The notes under the pieces were generated by a model that did not search any database, was not told where the DNA came from, and saw only the letters and a program-made list of their open reading frames with translations. The position numbers were made by a program, and so were the translations under genes. From Multifurca ochricompacta (lineage: Eukaryota > Basidiomycota > Agaricomycetes > Russulales > Russulaceae), in the NCBI GenBank assembly GCA_022496185.1, contig WTXG01000082.1, positions 1 through 64,000 of the forward strand: 64,000 nt of DNA. The letters are read 5' to 3'. Below are positions 9,411 to 22,186 of the stretch, piece by piece (positions within the stretch are counted from its first letter, which is position 1; each line of letters starts with the position of its first letter).

Positions 9411-12400
9411 AAACAGGACAGAGCCAATGCTGATGCAGGCAAAAAGGGCAACAAGAGGAAGGGGCAAGGCCCCAGTGTACAAACAAACTCCACACAAGTA
9501 GCTACCATAGTTAATGGTAGTGGCAGAATACAGGAGGTGCATGAGACACCTCGCATTTCACTTTATATGATGACTGAGAATACACAAGAAGTCGATGATG
9601 GCAGCAATCTTTGGATGATGGACAGCGGAGCCACCACTCATTTTACACCATACTTAGATGATTTCTCTGAGTATTTCCCACATAAGGGACATCAGGTGAC
9701 AATTGGTGATGGATCCATAGTCCAAGTTGAAGGAACAGGCAAAGTCATACTCAGAACTCGAAACAATTATGAGTTAGAGTTAAATAATGTCTTTTATATG
9801 CCTGGCAGTGAAAGAATACTGTCGACAAGCTGCATCACAGACAAAGGTGGCTCAGTGGAGTTCTCTCCATCTGAGGTCAAAATAAAGTACAATAATGCAA
9901 TCATAGCGGAAGGTGTCAAGGCTATGGGACTCTATTGGGTCTTTGGGAAAACTATGCAGAATTTAAATACTGCTTCCCACAAATCTGCATCAAGTAGCCT
10001 TGATACCTGGCATTTGCGCATGGGTCATATGTCAAAAGAGGCCCTCAAAAGACATGCTCCTAAGGCAGTAAAAGGCCTTAGTATTGATAATAGCCAAGTG
10101 GAAGACAAGCCGTGTTATGGCTGTGAAATGGGAAAATCACACTGTCTTCCATTCCCTCCCTCTCATAAGAGAGCTTCAGCACCCTTGGAAGTCATTCATA
10201 GTGACCTAGTTGGTCCTCTGCAATGTACTTCAATTCAAGGGAACCTATACTTCACCACTTTCATAGATGACTTTAGCAGGACAGCTTTAGTTGTTGCTAT
10301 GAAAGCAAAAGTGACTTTACATTGGTCTTCTGTAACATTAAGGCATTCTTGGAAAATAAAACAGACAAGAAAATAAAGACCTTACATACAGACCGAGGTG
10401 GCGAATTTGTCAATAGGGAGCTGAAGTCAATCCTTGAGCAGGCTGGCATAGAGCATAAATTGACAATGCCATATTCCCCACAACAGAACGGAAGGGCTGA
10501 AAGGTTCAACAGAACCATCATGGAAAAGGCCATGAGTATGTTGCATCATGCTGGTCTTTCCCTTGGTTTCTGGGAATGTGCAGTGCGAACAGCCTGTCAC
10601 ATATACAATAGAATGCCAATCCACTCTAATAAGTGGAGGACACTGCTTGAGCATCTGGATGGGGACATTCCAGATGTCTCATACTTTAAAATTTTTGGCT
10701 GCTTAGCCTACTATACTGTCCCAGATGTTACAAACCCTGCCTAGCGACCCGATTTTCTTCACTCTCCCTAATGACGACCCTTCTCTTCCACCCACTCTCC
10801 ACTTCTTGATTACGTCCCCTTCCTGGGACCCATCACGTGCTCTACTTCCTTCCCCGTGACTGGCTTTGTCCTTGTTTATGTCGCATTGTCTATGATTGGC
10901 TCTCTTGTCTCTTATCTCTTATCCCTTATCTCTACGACCGGACACTTACTTAATTCCCTATCAGAAGCCAGGCTTTACGCCTTCCGCTTTCGTATATTTG
11001 GGCCCATGTGACTTTGCCTTATCTTATCTTTAGACACTCACCCAATTACGTATATAAGTCCACTGTAGCTACCTTGTAGACCTCAGACTCGACTTATTGA
11101 ATACATCGGTGCTTGTCTTCTGGACTTCCCTTTGAACCCTCTGACTCGATCGTCTCAAAGTACTTCTGGTACTTTCCGCTCAACATTGTCTTAGAGCACA
11201 GCCTCTTTGACTTTGACTCTTCCCGTAAAACTCCAAGAGACCCCATTGGTCTCTTATCTGATACACGAACGAACGCTGTCACACAAGTCGTGTGGAACGT
11301 CCCGCACCGGACGTAACACCAGAGGATAAAAGACATAAACTGGATCACAAAGCCAGAGAAACAGTCTTTGTCGGATATGCAGCCCACTCTAAAGGATATC
11401 TTCTATGGGATATGCATACTTGATCCTTCATATTGTCTAGAGATGTGACATTCGATGAAGGGTCCTTTCCATCCAACCTTGCTAAGGACAGCAAGGGAAA
11501 GCAAAAGGAAAAGGTTACGCCTTTTGTCTTAGAAGTTGAGAGGCCTGTCCAACCTCAACCAGCAATAGCCACAGTTCCTCAGGCTCCTGAAGAGAAGGAC
11601 GCCCAGGTTGAGGAACAGGAGGAAGTGGAACCTCCTCAAATAAATCCTGAGCCTACCACACCCGAAAATGAGACACAAGACATTACTATCTATCAGACTC
11701 CTCCATCCCAAATCATGGAACCTTCAGAACTCCCCAGAGAACCCATGCCAAAAGACAATCTAAGAAGAATGTTGGCAGACTTCCCCAACCAGTATTTACT
11801 AGGGAAAGTCCACGTTCTCAGCAGCGTGACAGGGCTGTGCAGGAAGATTTAGATCTTGATACTGCCTGTCCCAAACGTTCACGAAAAATGAATCCTCGAT
11901 TTTACAATGAGGATAATGCTGAGTTTGTGCAGGGTTCTTCCAGACTTGGGCATATGGAGTTGCTAAACGCCGCAGGAGTCTCTTATAGAGATCCCCTGAC
12001 TTTTCAGGAGGCAATGCAGTCTGACAATGCCAGTGAATGGCTTGAGGCATGTAAATATGAAATTGATGCCTTAGATAAACTTAATGTATGGCGCCTTGAA
12101 AATCTTCCTAAAGGAAGAAAGGCAGTAAAGTCAAAATGGGTTTTTAAGCTGAAACCAGATGGACGGTTTCGTGCTAGGCTTGTGGCAAAAGGTTTCACCC
12201 AAATAGAAGGGGTGGACTTCGACGAAACATTCTCTCCAGTCGCCAGATTTGAATCACTTAGATTATTACTAGCGCTAGCTACGCTAGAGGATTGGGAAAT
12301 CCACCAAATGGATGTCAAATTGGCATTCCTTCATGGCGAACTGGATGAAGAAATTTATATGGAGCAACCAGTTGGTTTCATCGTTGCTGGTGAAGAGTCC

Positions 12401-13534
12401 AAAGTTTGTAGGCTGCAAAAAGCATTATATGGCCTCAAACAAGCCTCCCAAGCATGGAATCTTCAATTCCATGCAGTTCTTAATGAACTGGGCTTCACTC
12501 GGACGTACTCTGATGCAGGAGTATATGTGTTTCATCAAAAGGAGGAGGATGATTCACTTTATGTCATTCTCTATGTAGATGACATTACTATACTTGGATC
12601 TTCCAATGATAAGATAAAGTGGCTGAAGTCAGCTCTGTCTAATCGATATGAGATGACTGACTTGGGAGAAATCCAGTCATACCTTGGAGTTAATATCACC
12701 AGGGATTGTCCTAACAAGACACTGGAGATTGATCAAGCAGCCTATGTTTTATCTATCATTGAGAAGTTTGGGATGAGGGATTCCAACCGAGTATATACTC
12801 CTCTTCCCTCTGGTGCTGATGTTCATCTGGTCAAGTTTGATGGCCAGGCATCTACTTCTGAAATAAAGAAGTACCAACAGTTGATGGGGTCTCTGCTGTG
12901 GGTGCAGATAGGAAGCAGACCTGACATCAGTTTTGCTGTGGCGCACCTTAGTCAATATGCTTCCAATCCCTCTCAAGATCACATGCGACTTGCAAAATAT
13001 GTCTTAAAGTATCTTAATAGTACAAAGACCTGCAAGTTACGGTACTCTGGAGGGAATGGGGAGAGTGGCCTTCATGGCTTTGCAGATTCCTCATGGGGAG
13101 ATCAAGAGGACTGCCGCTCCACCTCAGGCTATGTGTTTTTCTTGGCAAATGGTGCCATTTCATGGTGTTCCAGAAAGCAGAAAACAGTAGCACAGTCCAC
13201 CACTGAAGCCGAGTATATGAGCCTCTCTGAGGCTGCAAATCAGGCTGCATGGTATAGGACTTTTATGGAGGAATTAGGGTATGAGGTATCCTCCCCTATA
13301 CTACTCCATTGTGACAATAAGGGTGCCGTAGATCTGGCATTAAACCCAGTCACAGGAAGGTGGTCAAAGCATATACCTATTAAGTTTCATGCCATTAGGG
13401 GATACATTGAAACACACATAATTGAGTTAGTGCATACCCCCACAGGTGAGATGCTGGCAGATGGCTTCACTAAGTCTCTACCAAGAGCATCATTTGAAAC
13501 CATGGTCAATGGACTTGGACTTATGCTGGAATGA
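9411..13534 (+). pseudogene. Copia C+ pol (protease, integrase, RT, RNase H), interrupted
   Basis: Aspartic protease with MMDSGATTHFTPYLDD near 9619-9663; GAG-pre-integrase zinc region with TWHLRMGHMSKEALKR and CYGCEMGKSH near 10006-10143; integrase core with HSDLVGPL, TDRGGEFVNREL and PQQNGRAERFNR; then RVT_2 reverse transcriptase with catalytic YVDD near 12571-12582 and RNase H to the TGA at 13532-13534. A frameshift lies near 10320-10376. A solo gypsy LTR (10726-11318) splits integrase at TVPED, and another frameshift falls near 11840. The piece from 11837 to 13534 (565 codons) is unbroken. The integrase-RT linker is acidic and rich in Pro and Gln. Confidence 0.9.
10726..11318 (+). mobile_element. 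Solo gypsy LTR (593 bp), TSD CCAGA
   Basis: A complete LTR of the A/B/E family (TGTTACAAAC ... GACGTAACA) without internal sequence. It is flanked by the 5-bp duplication CCAGA (10721-10725 and 11319-11323). The uninterrupted C- copy reads straight through this point (CCAGAGGATAAAAG), which proves the empty site. It is the product of recombination between the two LTRs of a former full element. A TACGTATATAAG promoter box is near 11050. Confidence 0.93.
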
Positions 13535-13776
13535 AAGAGCTGGAATCTGGAGACTTTGAATACCAGTCTCACTTTCCCACCATGAGCAAAGTTCTCAACT
13601 TTGAGAGTGACGCAAGAGGTGTGTATGGTTTCAGTTTGCATAAGCGAATCACCGCAATATGCCTCTGAACACCATACTCCTCTTCTTGCACTTGAGAGTT
13701 AGAGAAGTTGGATCTCTGGCAGTGTGCTCATTTAACTCATTTCCACTTATGACCAGATGCCTTCAGCATGGAGGGA

Positions 13777-14126
13777 TGTTGAACACAGAAGATGTTCAGT
13801 GATGCTTCAGGCATCAGGTGATTAGATTAGCTACTTTGTAGATTAGATTAGATACCGGAGTTTCAGACTTTTACATTATCATTATTACTTTCTTTCTCAC
13901 ATTCCGCAGTAGCTGACTGATGCACCATGTAACATGTGATTTCTGTAATGGCCAATGGCCTTTCTCCCTCATGTTTATTGTTTGGACCTTGTCCGGCACT
14001 TGTGGACTTATTCCCAGTGCACAGACCATCCCTTGGATAGTATATAAGGGTGTCTGTTTCATCTCTTCCACTTCAGAGTTTCTTCAACATCTGAAGTGTA
14101 AGTTTTACTATACTTTCTACCATACC
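13777..14126 (+). repeat. Copia C+ 3' LTR, left part
   Basis: It starts TGTTGAACACAG after the polypurine tract and matches U3 of the 5' LTR with few changes. The sequence breaks at CCATACC (14126), where element B is inserted, and continues at 22187. Confidence 0.88.
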
Positions 14127-14707
14127 TGTTACGTCCGGTGTGAGACGTTCTGCACGACTTGTGCAACAGCTTTGTACATTCATTTAGATAAGAAGTCAAT
14201 AAGACCTCTTGGAGTTCGAATGGATGAGTCAAAGTCAAGGGGGCTGTTCCCCTATGACAATGTTGAACGGAAAGTGCCAAAAGCACTGAGATGATCGAGT
14301 CAAAGGTTTCAAGGGGAAGTCCAAAAGACAAACACCGATGTATTCAATAAGTCGAGTCTAAGGTCTACCGTGTAGCTAGGATGGACTTATATACGTAAAT
14401 GGACGGGCATCTATAGATAAGGATAACAGAGTCAAGTGGGCCCAAAGATACGAAAGCGGAGGGCGTAAAGCCTGGCTTCTGATAGGGAATTAAGTAAGTG
14501 TCTGATCGTAAAGATAAGAAGATAAGAAAGAGTAATCATGAGCAAACAGTAAGTACATAGGTCCAAACAGTGGTCACAGGGATGGAAGCAAGGCATGCGA
14601 GGGGTCCCAGGAGGGAGACGTAATGAGAAAGTGAAGTGTCGGGGGACGAGTGGGATCCCTGTTGGGAAGAGTGAAGAAAATAGGGCTGCTAGGCCCTGTT
14701 CGTAACA
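14127..14707 (-). repeat. Element B 3' LTR (581 bp)
   Basis: TGTTACGTCCGG ... GTTCGTAACA on the plus strand. It has the same length as its mate with no indels; about 18 substitutions separate the two, about 16 of them C/T or G/A at CpG. TATA-like TTATATACGTAAA is near 14387. Confidence 0.93.
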
Positions 14708-14738
14708 TCACCCTCCCTTCTGGCTTGAGCTGACCCAG

Positions 14739-15951
14739 CTAGAAACGCGCACCATCATCATCCTGCACCAGGTCCGCATAGTCGTCTGCCAGATTTTGAT
14801 CTCCTATAGTGTATGTTTCCTCTGCCGCGCATTGGTGTGTGCGCAGGAAGCCGTATGGGCTGTGTCGTCCGCATTGGCGACACAGGTCATATACTGGACA
14901 GTCGAGTTCATGATGTCCCGTGTTGTGTCACAGACATTTTCCACACCATCCTGAAGGGTTGACAATGGTGGGAGTGACACCCAGACGCCAGAAGATGCAG
15001 AATCGACTCCAATGGAGGTTGCTCTGGCAGTGTTGGCACCATTTGCGGTTAAGGGGACAATTCCAGCTGATATGATACTTACTATCACATCGCCAACAGG
15101 TCTCCCCTCAGGGATTCTCATGCATGCGTGGCATCTCGAAATGGTTCGGCAGCAGTTGTGGCGCCGCGCCTAGTAATTGTGGGGGAAGAGGTCGTGCATA
15201 GGTATCAGCGTACCTCTCCGCGATTGTCTGATACGCGTCCCCTATCTCCAACCTTTTCCGAATCTCCATCAACTCCTGCTCCACTTGGAACATGCCCCTT
15301 GTGAGTCTCGTCATCTGCTTGGCATATTCTTTGTATTGGGTATTAAGCGTGGTGCGAAGTGTAAGGGTCTTCCGCAGTCTCATTACTTCGGCTTTGAGAC
15401 ATGGAAGCCACATGTCGTTTAATACCTCGTCAATTGCAAATGTGCGGGGGTTGTCTGCTGCAAGGTGTCCCAGCTGTTTGTCACTCATGGTGTGATGGAG
15501 ATGACCTGTGTACTGTTCTTCCAAGTAGACTGGGGCCCCATAAACGGGCCCATCCTTTTTCATACACCTGCGACATCCATTCCCCCGTTGGTGTAGAAGA
15601 TGTACTTAGCTATGACCTTTTCTCTGTCAGCCATGGTGATCTCGAGGGGAAATACATGGAGGAGTTCGGGTTGTTGACGAAGAAAGGGAACTCGGGTACA
15701 TCATTGTCTTGCTCCATGTCGAGGAGGTCATTTGGGTGAGGTTCTTCGGAGTGAGTGAAGTCGTCGTTGGGGTTGGGTGACTGGTTCTTAACGCATTCTT
15801 CCGTGGCTTCATAGTCGATGGGAGAGGAGGGACGAGTGGAGGGGTGAGCGGAGGGGAAAGCTTCTACAACCACCGTAGTGGCGGCGAAGGCATCGATGGC
15901 AGCGGAGGCAGCGATGAAGGAGGAAGACATATTGGTTTGTGAGTAGGACAT
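14739..15951 (-). pseudogene. Element B ORF3: zinc-knuckle accessory protein (broken)
   Basis: A third ORF between the pol chromodomain and the polypurine tract. From ATG 15951 it encodes an acidic, Ser/Pro-rich N-terminus (HPNDLLDMEQDNDVPEFPF), a conserved block ending GPVYGAPVYLEE, a likely coiled coil (EVMRLRKTLTLRT, QVEQELMEIRKRLEIGDAYQ), the motif PRMHENP, then a Cys/His region: CWRCDSKYHISWNC, CQHCQSNLHWSRFC, CGKC...HNTGHHELDC and CRQCGRHSPYGF...HQC, and an acidic tail (DLVQDDD). One frameshift near 15565-15610 and two in-frame TGA codons (near 15106 and at 14928-14930) disable it. The same ORF recurs in D and E. The first two clusters fit the CCHC nucleic-acid-binding knuckle; the function is unknown. 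No signal peptide or membrane segment is seen, so it is not env-like. Confidence 0.8.
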
Positions 15952-16019
15952 TGCTGGTGGGCGTTGTTCTGGGGGAGGGAAGTTGGGAGTTCTGCTTCCT
16001 TTTAACTGCTCTTGGGCGC

Positions 16020-19000
16020 CTGGGGATGCATAAGTGGAACTCCGTGACAGGGTCAGAGCAAAGACATTCCAGCTGGTTCCCACGAATTATCAGAGTCTGG
16101 GAAACCCTTCCACTTGATCAGGTAATGTAGTTTGCGCCCTTGGCCTCGATAGGTGGAGTTTATAATCCGCTCCACTTCCCATTCTGCTTCTCTGTCAACT
16201 AATTCTGGCAGAGGTCTTGGGAAGTTCTCCCCATGAATGGATGTTTCCCTTATGGTGTCAGGAGCTTTGCGTGGAAGACCGGATGGATCTTCCATGTGGG
16301 GGGAGTTCAAGTTCATATGACATGTCCGATAGCTTCCTCGTGATTCTGAAGGTCTGTGACGTCGGGGTGCCAATTTAGCTGTGGGGTGTGACGTATGGAT
16401 GTGCTTCCCTTCCAACCAAACCTGTTCATTGGCTCGATAAGGTGTGAACTTGGAAGGCTTATCCGATAAGGTCTGCTGTGCCTTTACAGGTTTTCATTGG
16501 CAGATTTCCAGATCTCGTCCCATTGGTTAAGTCGCTGTGAAGTTGTGGGAACATTTGTTGGCTTATCAGTCCATGTGGTGCATGGTACCCAGCCCATGAT
16601 AAGGGAAAATGGGGGGGTCTTCGTTGTGCCGTTAGGCCAGGAGTTGTGCGCAAACTCTGCTGTTGCCAGCCAGTCTGCCCAGTTGTCCTGTCATCCATTG
16701 CACCAAATCGGAGGTACTGCTCCAGCCATTGATTAGTACGTTCTGACTGTCCATCTGTTTGGGGGTGGTAGGCTGTCGAGATGTTTTGTTGTATGTCCAG
16801 GACCTTGCATAATGCTCTGGCAAACGTCAAGGTAAAGCGTGGGTCTCGATCAGAGATGATTTTTTCTGGGAGACCATAATGTCGATAGACGTGGTCAAGA
16901 TAGAGTTTGGCCACTCCTTCAGCTGTGATAGACTCTTTACATGGTATGAAGAGCGCTGCTTTGGAGTAGTCGTGGTCGGTGATGGTTAGAATAGAGTCAA
17001 AGCCTCTAGAGTTGGGTAGTTTGACTATGAAATCCATGGCGATCATTGGAATGGTAGAGACGCAGTGGGAGTGATGGGAAGCATCGCCGGAGGATGCGGG
17101 TGCATGTTTACTTTATTCGCTTGGCAGTCTGCACATCCCTTCACGTAGTCTTCAACATCCTTTTTCATGTTGGGCCACCAGTAGTCTCGTTTGACGAGAG
17201 CGTAAGTGTTGGCAATGCCTGGATGACCAGCAGAGGGGAGATCGTGGTGAAAATGGATCACCCCCCTCTTAATGTTGTCACCACCAGTGACAACGAGTTG
17301 ATCTCCGTCTTTCCACCAAAGACCGTTAATCTCTTTCAGGTTGTGTGCATCAGTCCATGAGTGGCATAGTTCTGGGTTCATGTTTTGGGAGACTTGTGCC
17401 CACAGGTCCATATCATGAAGGCTGACTATGGCTGTTTTTGCGAACACTTCTTCTGGGAGGATGGTTATATGATCATTGTTGTCTTCCCTGTATGCATGTC
17501 TGGTCTTCGTGATAGTGCATCCACTCACACATTCTGACTCCCTGCAATGTGTTTCAGGGTGAAGTCGTATTCCTCGAGCTCTAGGACCTCTCGTGCTACA
17601 CGTCGACTGATCTTGTGGGGCTCTTTCCAGTACAACAGGTTAGAATGATCCGTGTATATGACTGTTTTGTGGGGGTTCCCTGCAAGGTATGGCCACCAAT
17701 GCCGTAGTGCTTTGACAATGGCCAGGAGTTCCCAGTCCCAAATGTCATAATTTCGCTCGGCGGATGAAAAGGTTTCTGAATAGTAGGCCACTGGGTGAAG
17801 CACTTGCAAACTGTCTCTTTGATACAACACTGCCCCATTCGCAAAGTGGGAGGCATCCACTTCTAACTCAAAGGGGCGGCTCAGGTCAGGTTGGATAAGT
17901 ACTGGCTCTGAGCCAACCAGATCTTGAATCTGTTCGAATGCTTGTTGCTGTTCGGCATGCCAATGCCAGGGCACGTCCTTTTTCAGGAGGTCATTCAAAG
18001 GTTGTGCTATGCCTGAGAATCCTTTGACAAAACGCCAGTAGAAGTTACAGAATCCAATAAAGGATCGGACGTCCTTGACACACGTCGGCACCGGCCATTC
18101 CCTAATTCCTTGTACCTTGACAGGGTCCATGCGTACTCGTCCTCCCTCTAGAATCACTCCCAAGTACTCGACACTTTGCTGCTCAAAGGAGCACTTTGCA
18201 GGTTTGAGGTACAAATCGTGCTCGTGTAATATATCCAGCACCTGATGTACTCATTCTCGGTGGTGATTCAGATCATTGGTAGTGGCAACCAGGATGTCGT
18301 CCATATAAACTACCACTTCGCCGGTGAGGATGAGGTCTCGGAAGATGTGATTCATCATGGATTGAAATGTCGCCAGTGAATTCGTAAGCCCAAAGAACAT
18401 GACATTCGGTTCGAACAATCCTTGGTTCGTTTTGAATGCCACCTTACATTGGTCACCCTCCTTGATTCTGACATTGTTGTAACCCCACCGTACATCCATT
18501 TTTGAAAAGAGGGACTTATTCCGCATGGTGTCAATGAGTTCAGAAATGAGGGGCAGGGGATAGGTGTTCTTTACAGTGTGCGTATTAATTTTTCAGTAGT
18601 CCTGGACTGGGCGCAGCTTGCCATCCTTCTTCTTGATAAAGAAGAAGGGTGAGGCGTACTGTGATTTGGACGGGCGGATGTATCCCTTGGCTAAGTGTTC
18701 TTCAAGGAATTCAGTGAGTGCCACCTGCTCAGTCTGGGACAACGGGTAGACTTTGCAGTCTATAGCAGCTGGCGTATCTGGGAGGAATTCTATAGCATGA
18801 TCCCATGGTCGCTCTGGGGGAAAGCAATGTGACTCTTCTTCAGAGAATATCTTCCAGTGCCGTTGATAGGTACTTGGCACTATGTCTTGGTAGGTCTTTT
18901 CAACTTGTTCCTGCATGGCCTTCTGAGCCAGTTCTGACGCTTTGGTGACATAACCTTGACCAGGGTCATCCCCTTCTTCCATTTGCACAGCCCTGACTAC

Positions 19001-19483
19001 TGGATGTCTGACTGCGTAATCGTAACCGAGTGACGTGATGATGGTTGGGTATGAGTCTTTATCCATGGTCGCATCAGCCCAGTTAATCTTTGGTTCGAAA
19101 GCGGCAAGCCATGGATATCCCAGGATGAGATCTTCATCTCCCAGGTCTGTAATCAAGAAGCAGATGACCTTCATTACTTCTCCAACCTGGACTTTCAAGT
19201 CCATATAGTGGGTGATTTTTCCCGCACGATTGGCTGTTCCATCAATATTCCAAATGTTCTTTTCCTGGGGGAGTGCCAGCCTCCCTAGACCCATTGTTCT
19301 GATCAGTCGTGGATGAATGAAGTTGTCTGTGGCTCCAGAGTCCACTAAAATATCTTGGTCGGCTGTCCTCTGTGTAGTTTCAAAATGAACTGGTATTTTT
19401 AACGATTTGAATTGACTAGCATACACAGAGGTGACATGGAGTGCTCTTGCCCAGGCCGATGGGTTTGAGCCTAACAAAAATCC
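16020..19483 (-). pseudogene. Element B pol (protease to chromodomain)
   Basis: Chromovirus Pol. The protease and RT N-terminus are at 18593-19477 ([30 protein letters not shown]), the RT palm at 18251-18526 with catalytic YMDD ([12 protein letters not shown]), RT thumb and RNase H at 17525-18241 (ELEVDASHFANGAVLY, YTDHSNLLYW), the H2C2 zinc region at 17043-17528, the integrase core at 16459-17046 ([36 protein letters not shown]) and the chromodomain at 16053-16415 (LHYLIKWKGFPDSDNSWEP). Two in-frame TGA codons (18593-18595, 18251-18253) stand where E has arginine codons. Frameshifts lie around 17525, 17045, 16440 and 16070. After the last one the frame runs openly into ORF3. Confidence 0.92.
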
Positions 19484-20979
19484 TTCTTTGCAAACGCCTT
19501 TTCTACCAAAATGGCGCGCACTTCCTCACTCTCCTTCATCATATTAGCCCATATATCCTGGGCTTTCTCCTCTTTTGATCTTTTGTCTACAGTGGTCGGA
19601 TTATTCTGAGCGGGGCTTTCTGTTGTGACGGTTGCCGTGGTGACGCATACCCCCTTCTTGGGGCAATCCCGAGACATGTGTCCTAGTGCTCGGCAGCGAA
19701 AGCATCGCCCTTCTTTCATTAATGCCTGCCGCTCATCCTCCGTGAGTGCTGCCCAAGCTCGGGCTTGATCTGCAGAGGTATCCATAGCGTTTGGATCCCA
19801 CTGAGTATGCTGGGCAGGTTTTACTCCGAAGGCGGCCTTCCACTGATCTCGGGTTTTTCCTTTCTTAGTGTCGACTCCAAATCGTGTTTGGAAGTCCAGA
19901 TAATCCTGTTGCTGCCTGCAGGTGGCATCAACCCAAGTGTCCCAATCATGGGGATGATGGAACTGTATAATATTTTTGACTAGTGGGTTGGGTAGCCCTT
20001 GTGAGAAGAGGTCCAATGTGGCCTCCTCATCTGTATCGTAGCCGGCTCTGTTGGCCAGGCTTCTGAACTTGGCCACATATGCGTCAAGTTCTCCCTTCTC
20101 CATTCTGAGGGACTTTAGTTCCCGGGCTGCTTTCTGTTTGGCCTGCCCATCTGTGAAGGCATCCTTGAACCTTTCGGCTATGGTCTCCCAAAGACCTTCA
20201 CTTGTGGTTCGGCACCCACTCTCAACTTGTTCGTTCAGCCACTCCAGCTGTTCCATCGTCCAGTCATCCACTGCATCCCCTCGGATCAGGGAAAGAAACA
20301 GATTGGCACATTGGAAGGGGTTGACAATCTGTGGAACGTCATGATTAAAGTTCTTGAAGGTCGTGAATTCCAACATGAACTTTTTGCTCTGTGAGCGGTC
20401 CCCAGTGAACGTCTGGGGCAACACTCCCGACAAACGTCCTGAGGGGGGGGGATGTTTGGAGGTGGTGCCACGGGGGCTGGTGGAATAGGGTCTGGGAGTT
20501 GGGCGGCGATGGTGGACATGGGTGGACTGGATGGGATGATAGTGTCTGTGGATTGTAGGGATATCTGGGGAGTTGTCAAAGCAGGGGCTCTGATTGTGAC
20601 AACTGTGGGTGCAACCGGAAACGTAGTCTCTGCTAATGCCGGTGCTTCTTCTTCACTGGGTTCTTCTACATACTCCTCTGGTTCGGAGTCCGTGACAATG
20701 GCCGGGGATTTTCTCTCCATGGGCCTAATCCAAATTCGGGTGGGGCAGGTCCTGTAGTGACCCAAGAGTGTCAGCTGTCCGAGTATCGGATGCGATACCA
20801 AACTCTCTTTTCGTTGTCATATTCTACCGGCTGGTATCTTCTGTCGTGATAGACGTAGTATCCAAACTCGGACTCAAAGTCTTTCCAGGTGGCAGAGCCA
20901 AGTACTTGCTGTGAAAGATTATGCTCGTCTCTGCGTTCAATAAGTTCTTCCCAGAAGAGGGTCTGACTGCGGCTGGAAG
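19471..20979 (-). pseudogene. Element B gag (broken)
   Basis: Gag homologous to the intact one in A. It has the N-terminal YYVYHD...RVWYRIRYSDS module, a Pro-rich linker, the capsid-like core (clean at 19471-20433: SQSKKFMLEFTTFKNF), CCHC knuckle CFRCRALGHMSRDC, and a C-terminal KKDFC-stop at the T5 frameshift site (19475-19483). Frame changes occur near 20430 and 20780. The first codons (GTG GCT TCC, starting at 21581) are separated from the rest by the solo LTR at 20980-21572. It is non-functional as written. Confidence 0.9.
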
Positions 20980-21572
20980 TGTTACGTCCGGTGCGGGACG
21001 TTCCACACGACTTGTGTGACAGCGTAATTCGTAGAGTCAGGTAAGAAACCAACAAGGCTTCTTGGAGTGTAAGGGGATGAGTCAAGGTCAAAGGGACGCT
21101 TCCCTAAGACGATGTTGAGCGGAGAAGTGCCAAAAGCACTTGAGACAACTGAGTCAGAGATCAAAGGGGATGTCCAGAAGACAGGCACCGATGTATTCAA
21201 TAAGTCAAGTCTGAGGTCTACAGGGTAGCTACAGCGGACTTATATACGTAACTCAGTGGGCGTCTACGAGATAAGAGTACAGAGTCAGATGGGCCCAAAT
21301 ATACGAAAGCGGAGGGCGTAAAGCCTAGCTTCTGATAGGGTACTAAGTAAGTGTCCGATCTTAAGATAAGGAGATAAAGAGATAAAGAGATAAAGAAGCA
21401 ATCATAAGCAAACAATGCGTCAACAGATGTAAACTGGGTCACGGGGATGGGAGCAGGGCACGTGAGGGGTCCCACGATGGAGATGTGATCGAGAAGTGTA
21501 AAGTGGGTGGCAAGGAGAGGTCGTCGTTGGGCAGTAGAAAGAAAATGGGGACAGACGGTAGAGGTTGTAACA
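20980..21572 (-). mobile_element. Solo gypsy LTR (593 bp) in B gag start, TSD GGAAG
   Basis: A complete LTR (TGTTACGTCCGG ... GTTGTAACA on the plus strand) flanked by GGAAG (20975-20979 and 21573-21577). It interrupts the third codon of B gag. It has the same length as the solo LTR at 10726 and the same family as its host element, so this is self-nesting followed by LTR-LTR recombination. Confidence 0.93.
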
Positions 21573-21600
21573 GGAAGCCACTGTGAGAGACTCGACTTGA

Positions 21601-22181
21601 TGTTATGTCCGGTGTGAGACGTTCTGCACAACTTGTGCAACAGCTTTGTACGTTCGTTTAGATAAGAAGTCAATAAGACCTCTTGGAGTTCGAATGGATG
21701 AGTCAAAGTCAAGGGGGCTGTTCCTGTATGACAATGTTGAACGGAAAGTGCCAAAAGCACTGAGATGATCGAGTCAAAGGTTTCAAGGGGAAGTCCAAAA
21801 GACAAACACCGATGTATTCAATAAGTCAAGTCTAAGGTCTACCATGTAGCTAGGACGGACTTATATACATAAATGGACGGGCGTCTATAGATAAGGATAA
21901 CGGAGTCAAGTGGGCCCAAAGATACGAAAGCAGAGGGCGTAAAGCCTGGCTTCTGATAGGGAATTAAGTAAGTGTCCGATCGTAAAGATAAGAAGATAAG
22001 AAAGAGTAATCATGAGCAAACAGTAAGTACATAGGTCCAAACAGCGGTCACGGGGATGGAAGCAAGGCATGCGAGGGGTCCCAGGAGGGAGATGTAATGA
22101 GAAAGTGAAGTGTCGGGGGACGAGTGGGATCCCTGTTGGGAAGAGTGAAGAAAATAGGGCTGCTAGGCCCTGTTCATAACA
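21601..22181 (-). repeat. Element B 5' LTR (581 bp)
   Basis: TGTTATGTCCGG ... GTTCATAACA, followed by the duplication ATACC. It lies 19 nt from the GTG that opens gag. Confidence 0.93.
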
Positions 22182-22186
22182 ATACC

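Larger units (their letters stand above)
14127..22181 (-). mobile_element. Ty3/gypsy chromovirus B, complete, TSD ATACC
   Basis: A full-length minus-strand element of 8,055 bp including a nested solo LTR. LTRs of 581 bp (14127-14707 and 21601-22181) are flanked by ATACC (14122-14126 and 22182-22186). Order 5' to 3' on the minus strand: LTR, gag, protease, RT, RNase H, H2C2 zinc region, integrase, chromodomain, ORF3, polypurine tract (AGAAGGGAGGGTGA beside 14707), LTR. It sits in the 3' LTR of copia C+. LTR divergence is about 3 percent, nearly all at CpG sites. Confidence 0.95.

Noticed and set aside
14804..15121. Minus-strand ORF of 105 codons within ORF3 of B
   Set aside because: It is a shadow in another frame; the true frame shows the four Cys/His clusters matching E and D.
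14739..15951. ORF3 as an env-like gene making this an errantivirus-type element
   Set aside because: No signal peptide, transmembrane segment or furin-type site is seen; the protein is acidic, coiled-coil and zinc-knuckle in type.
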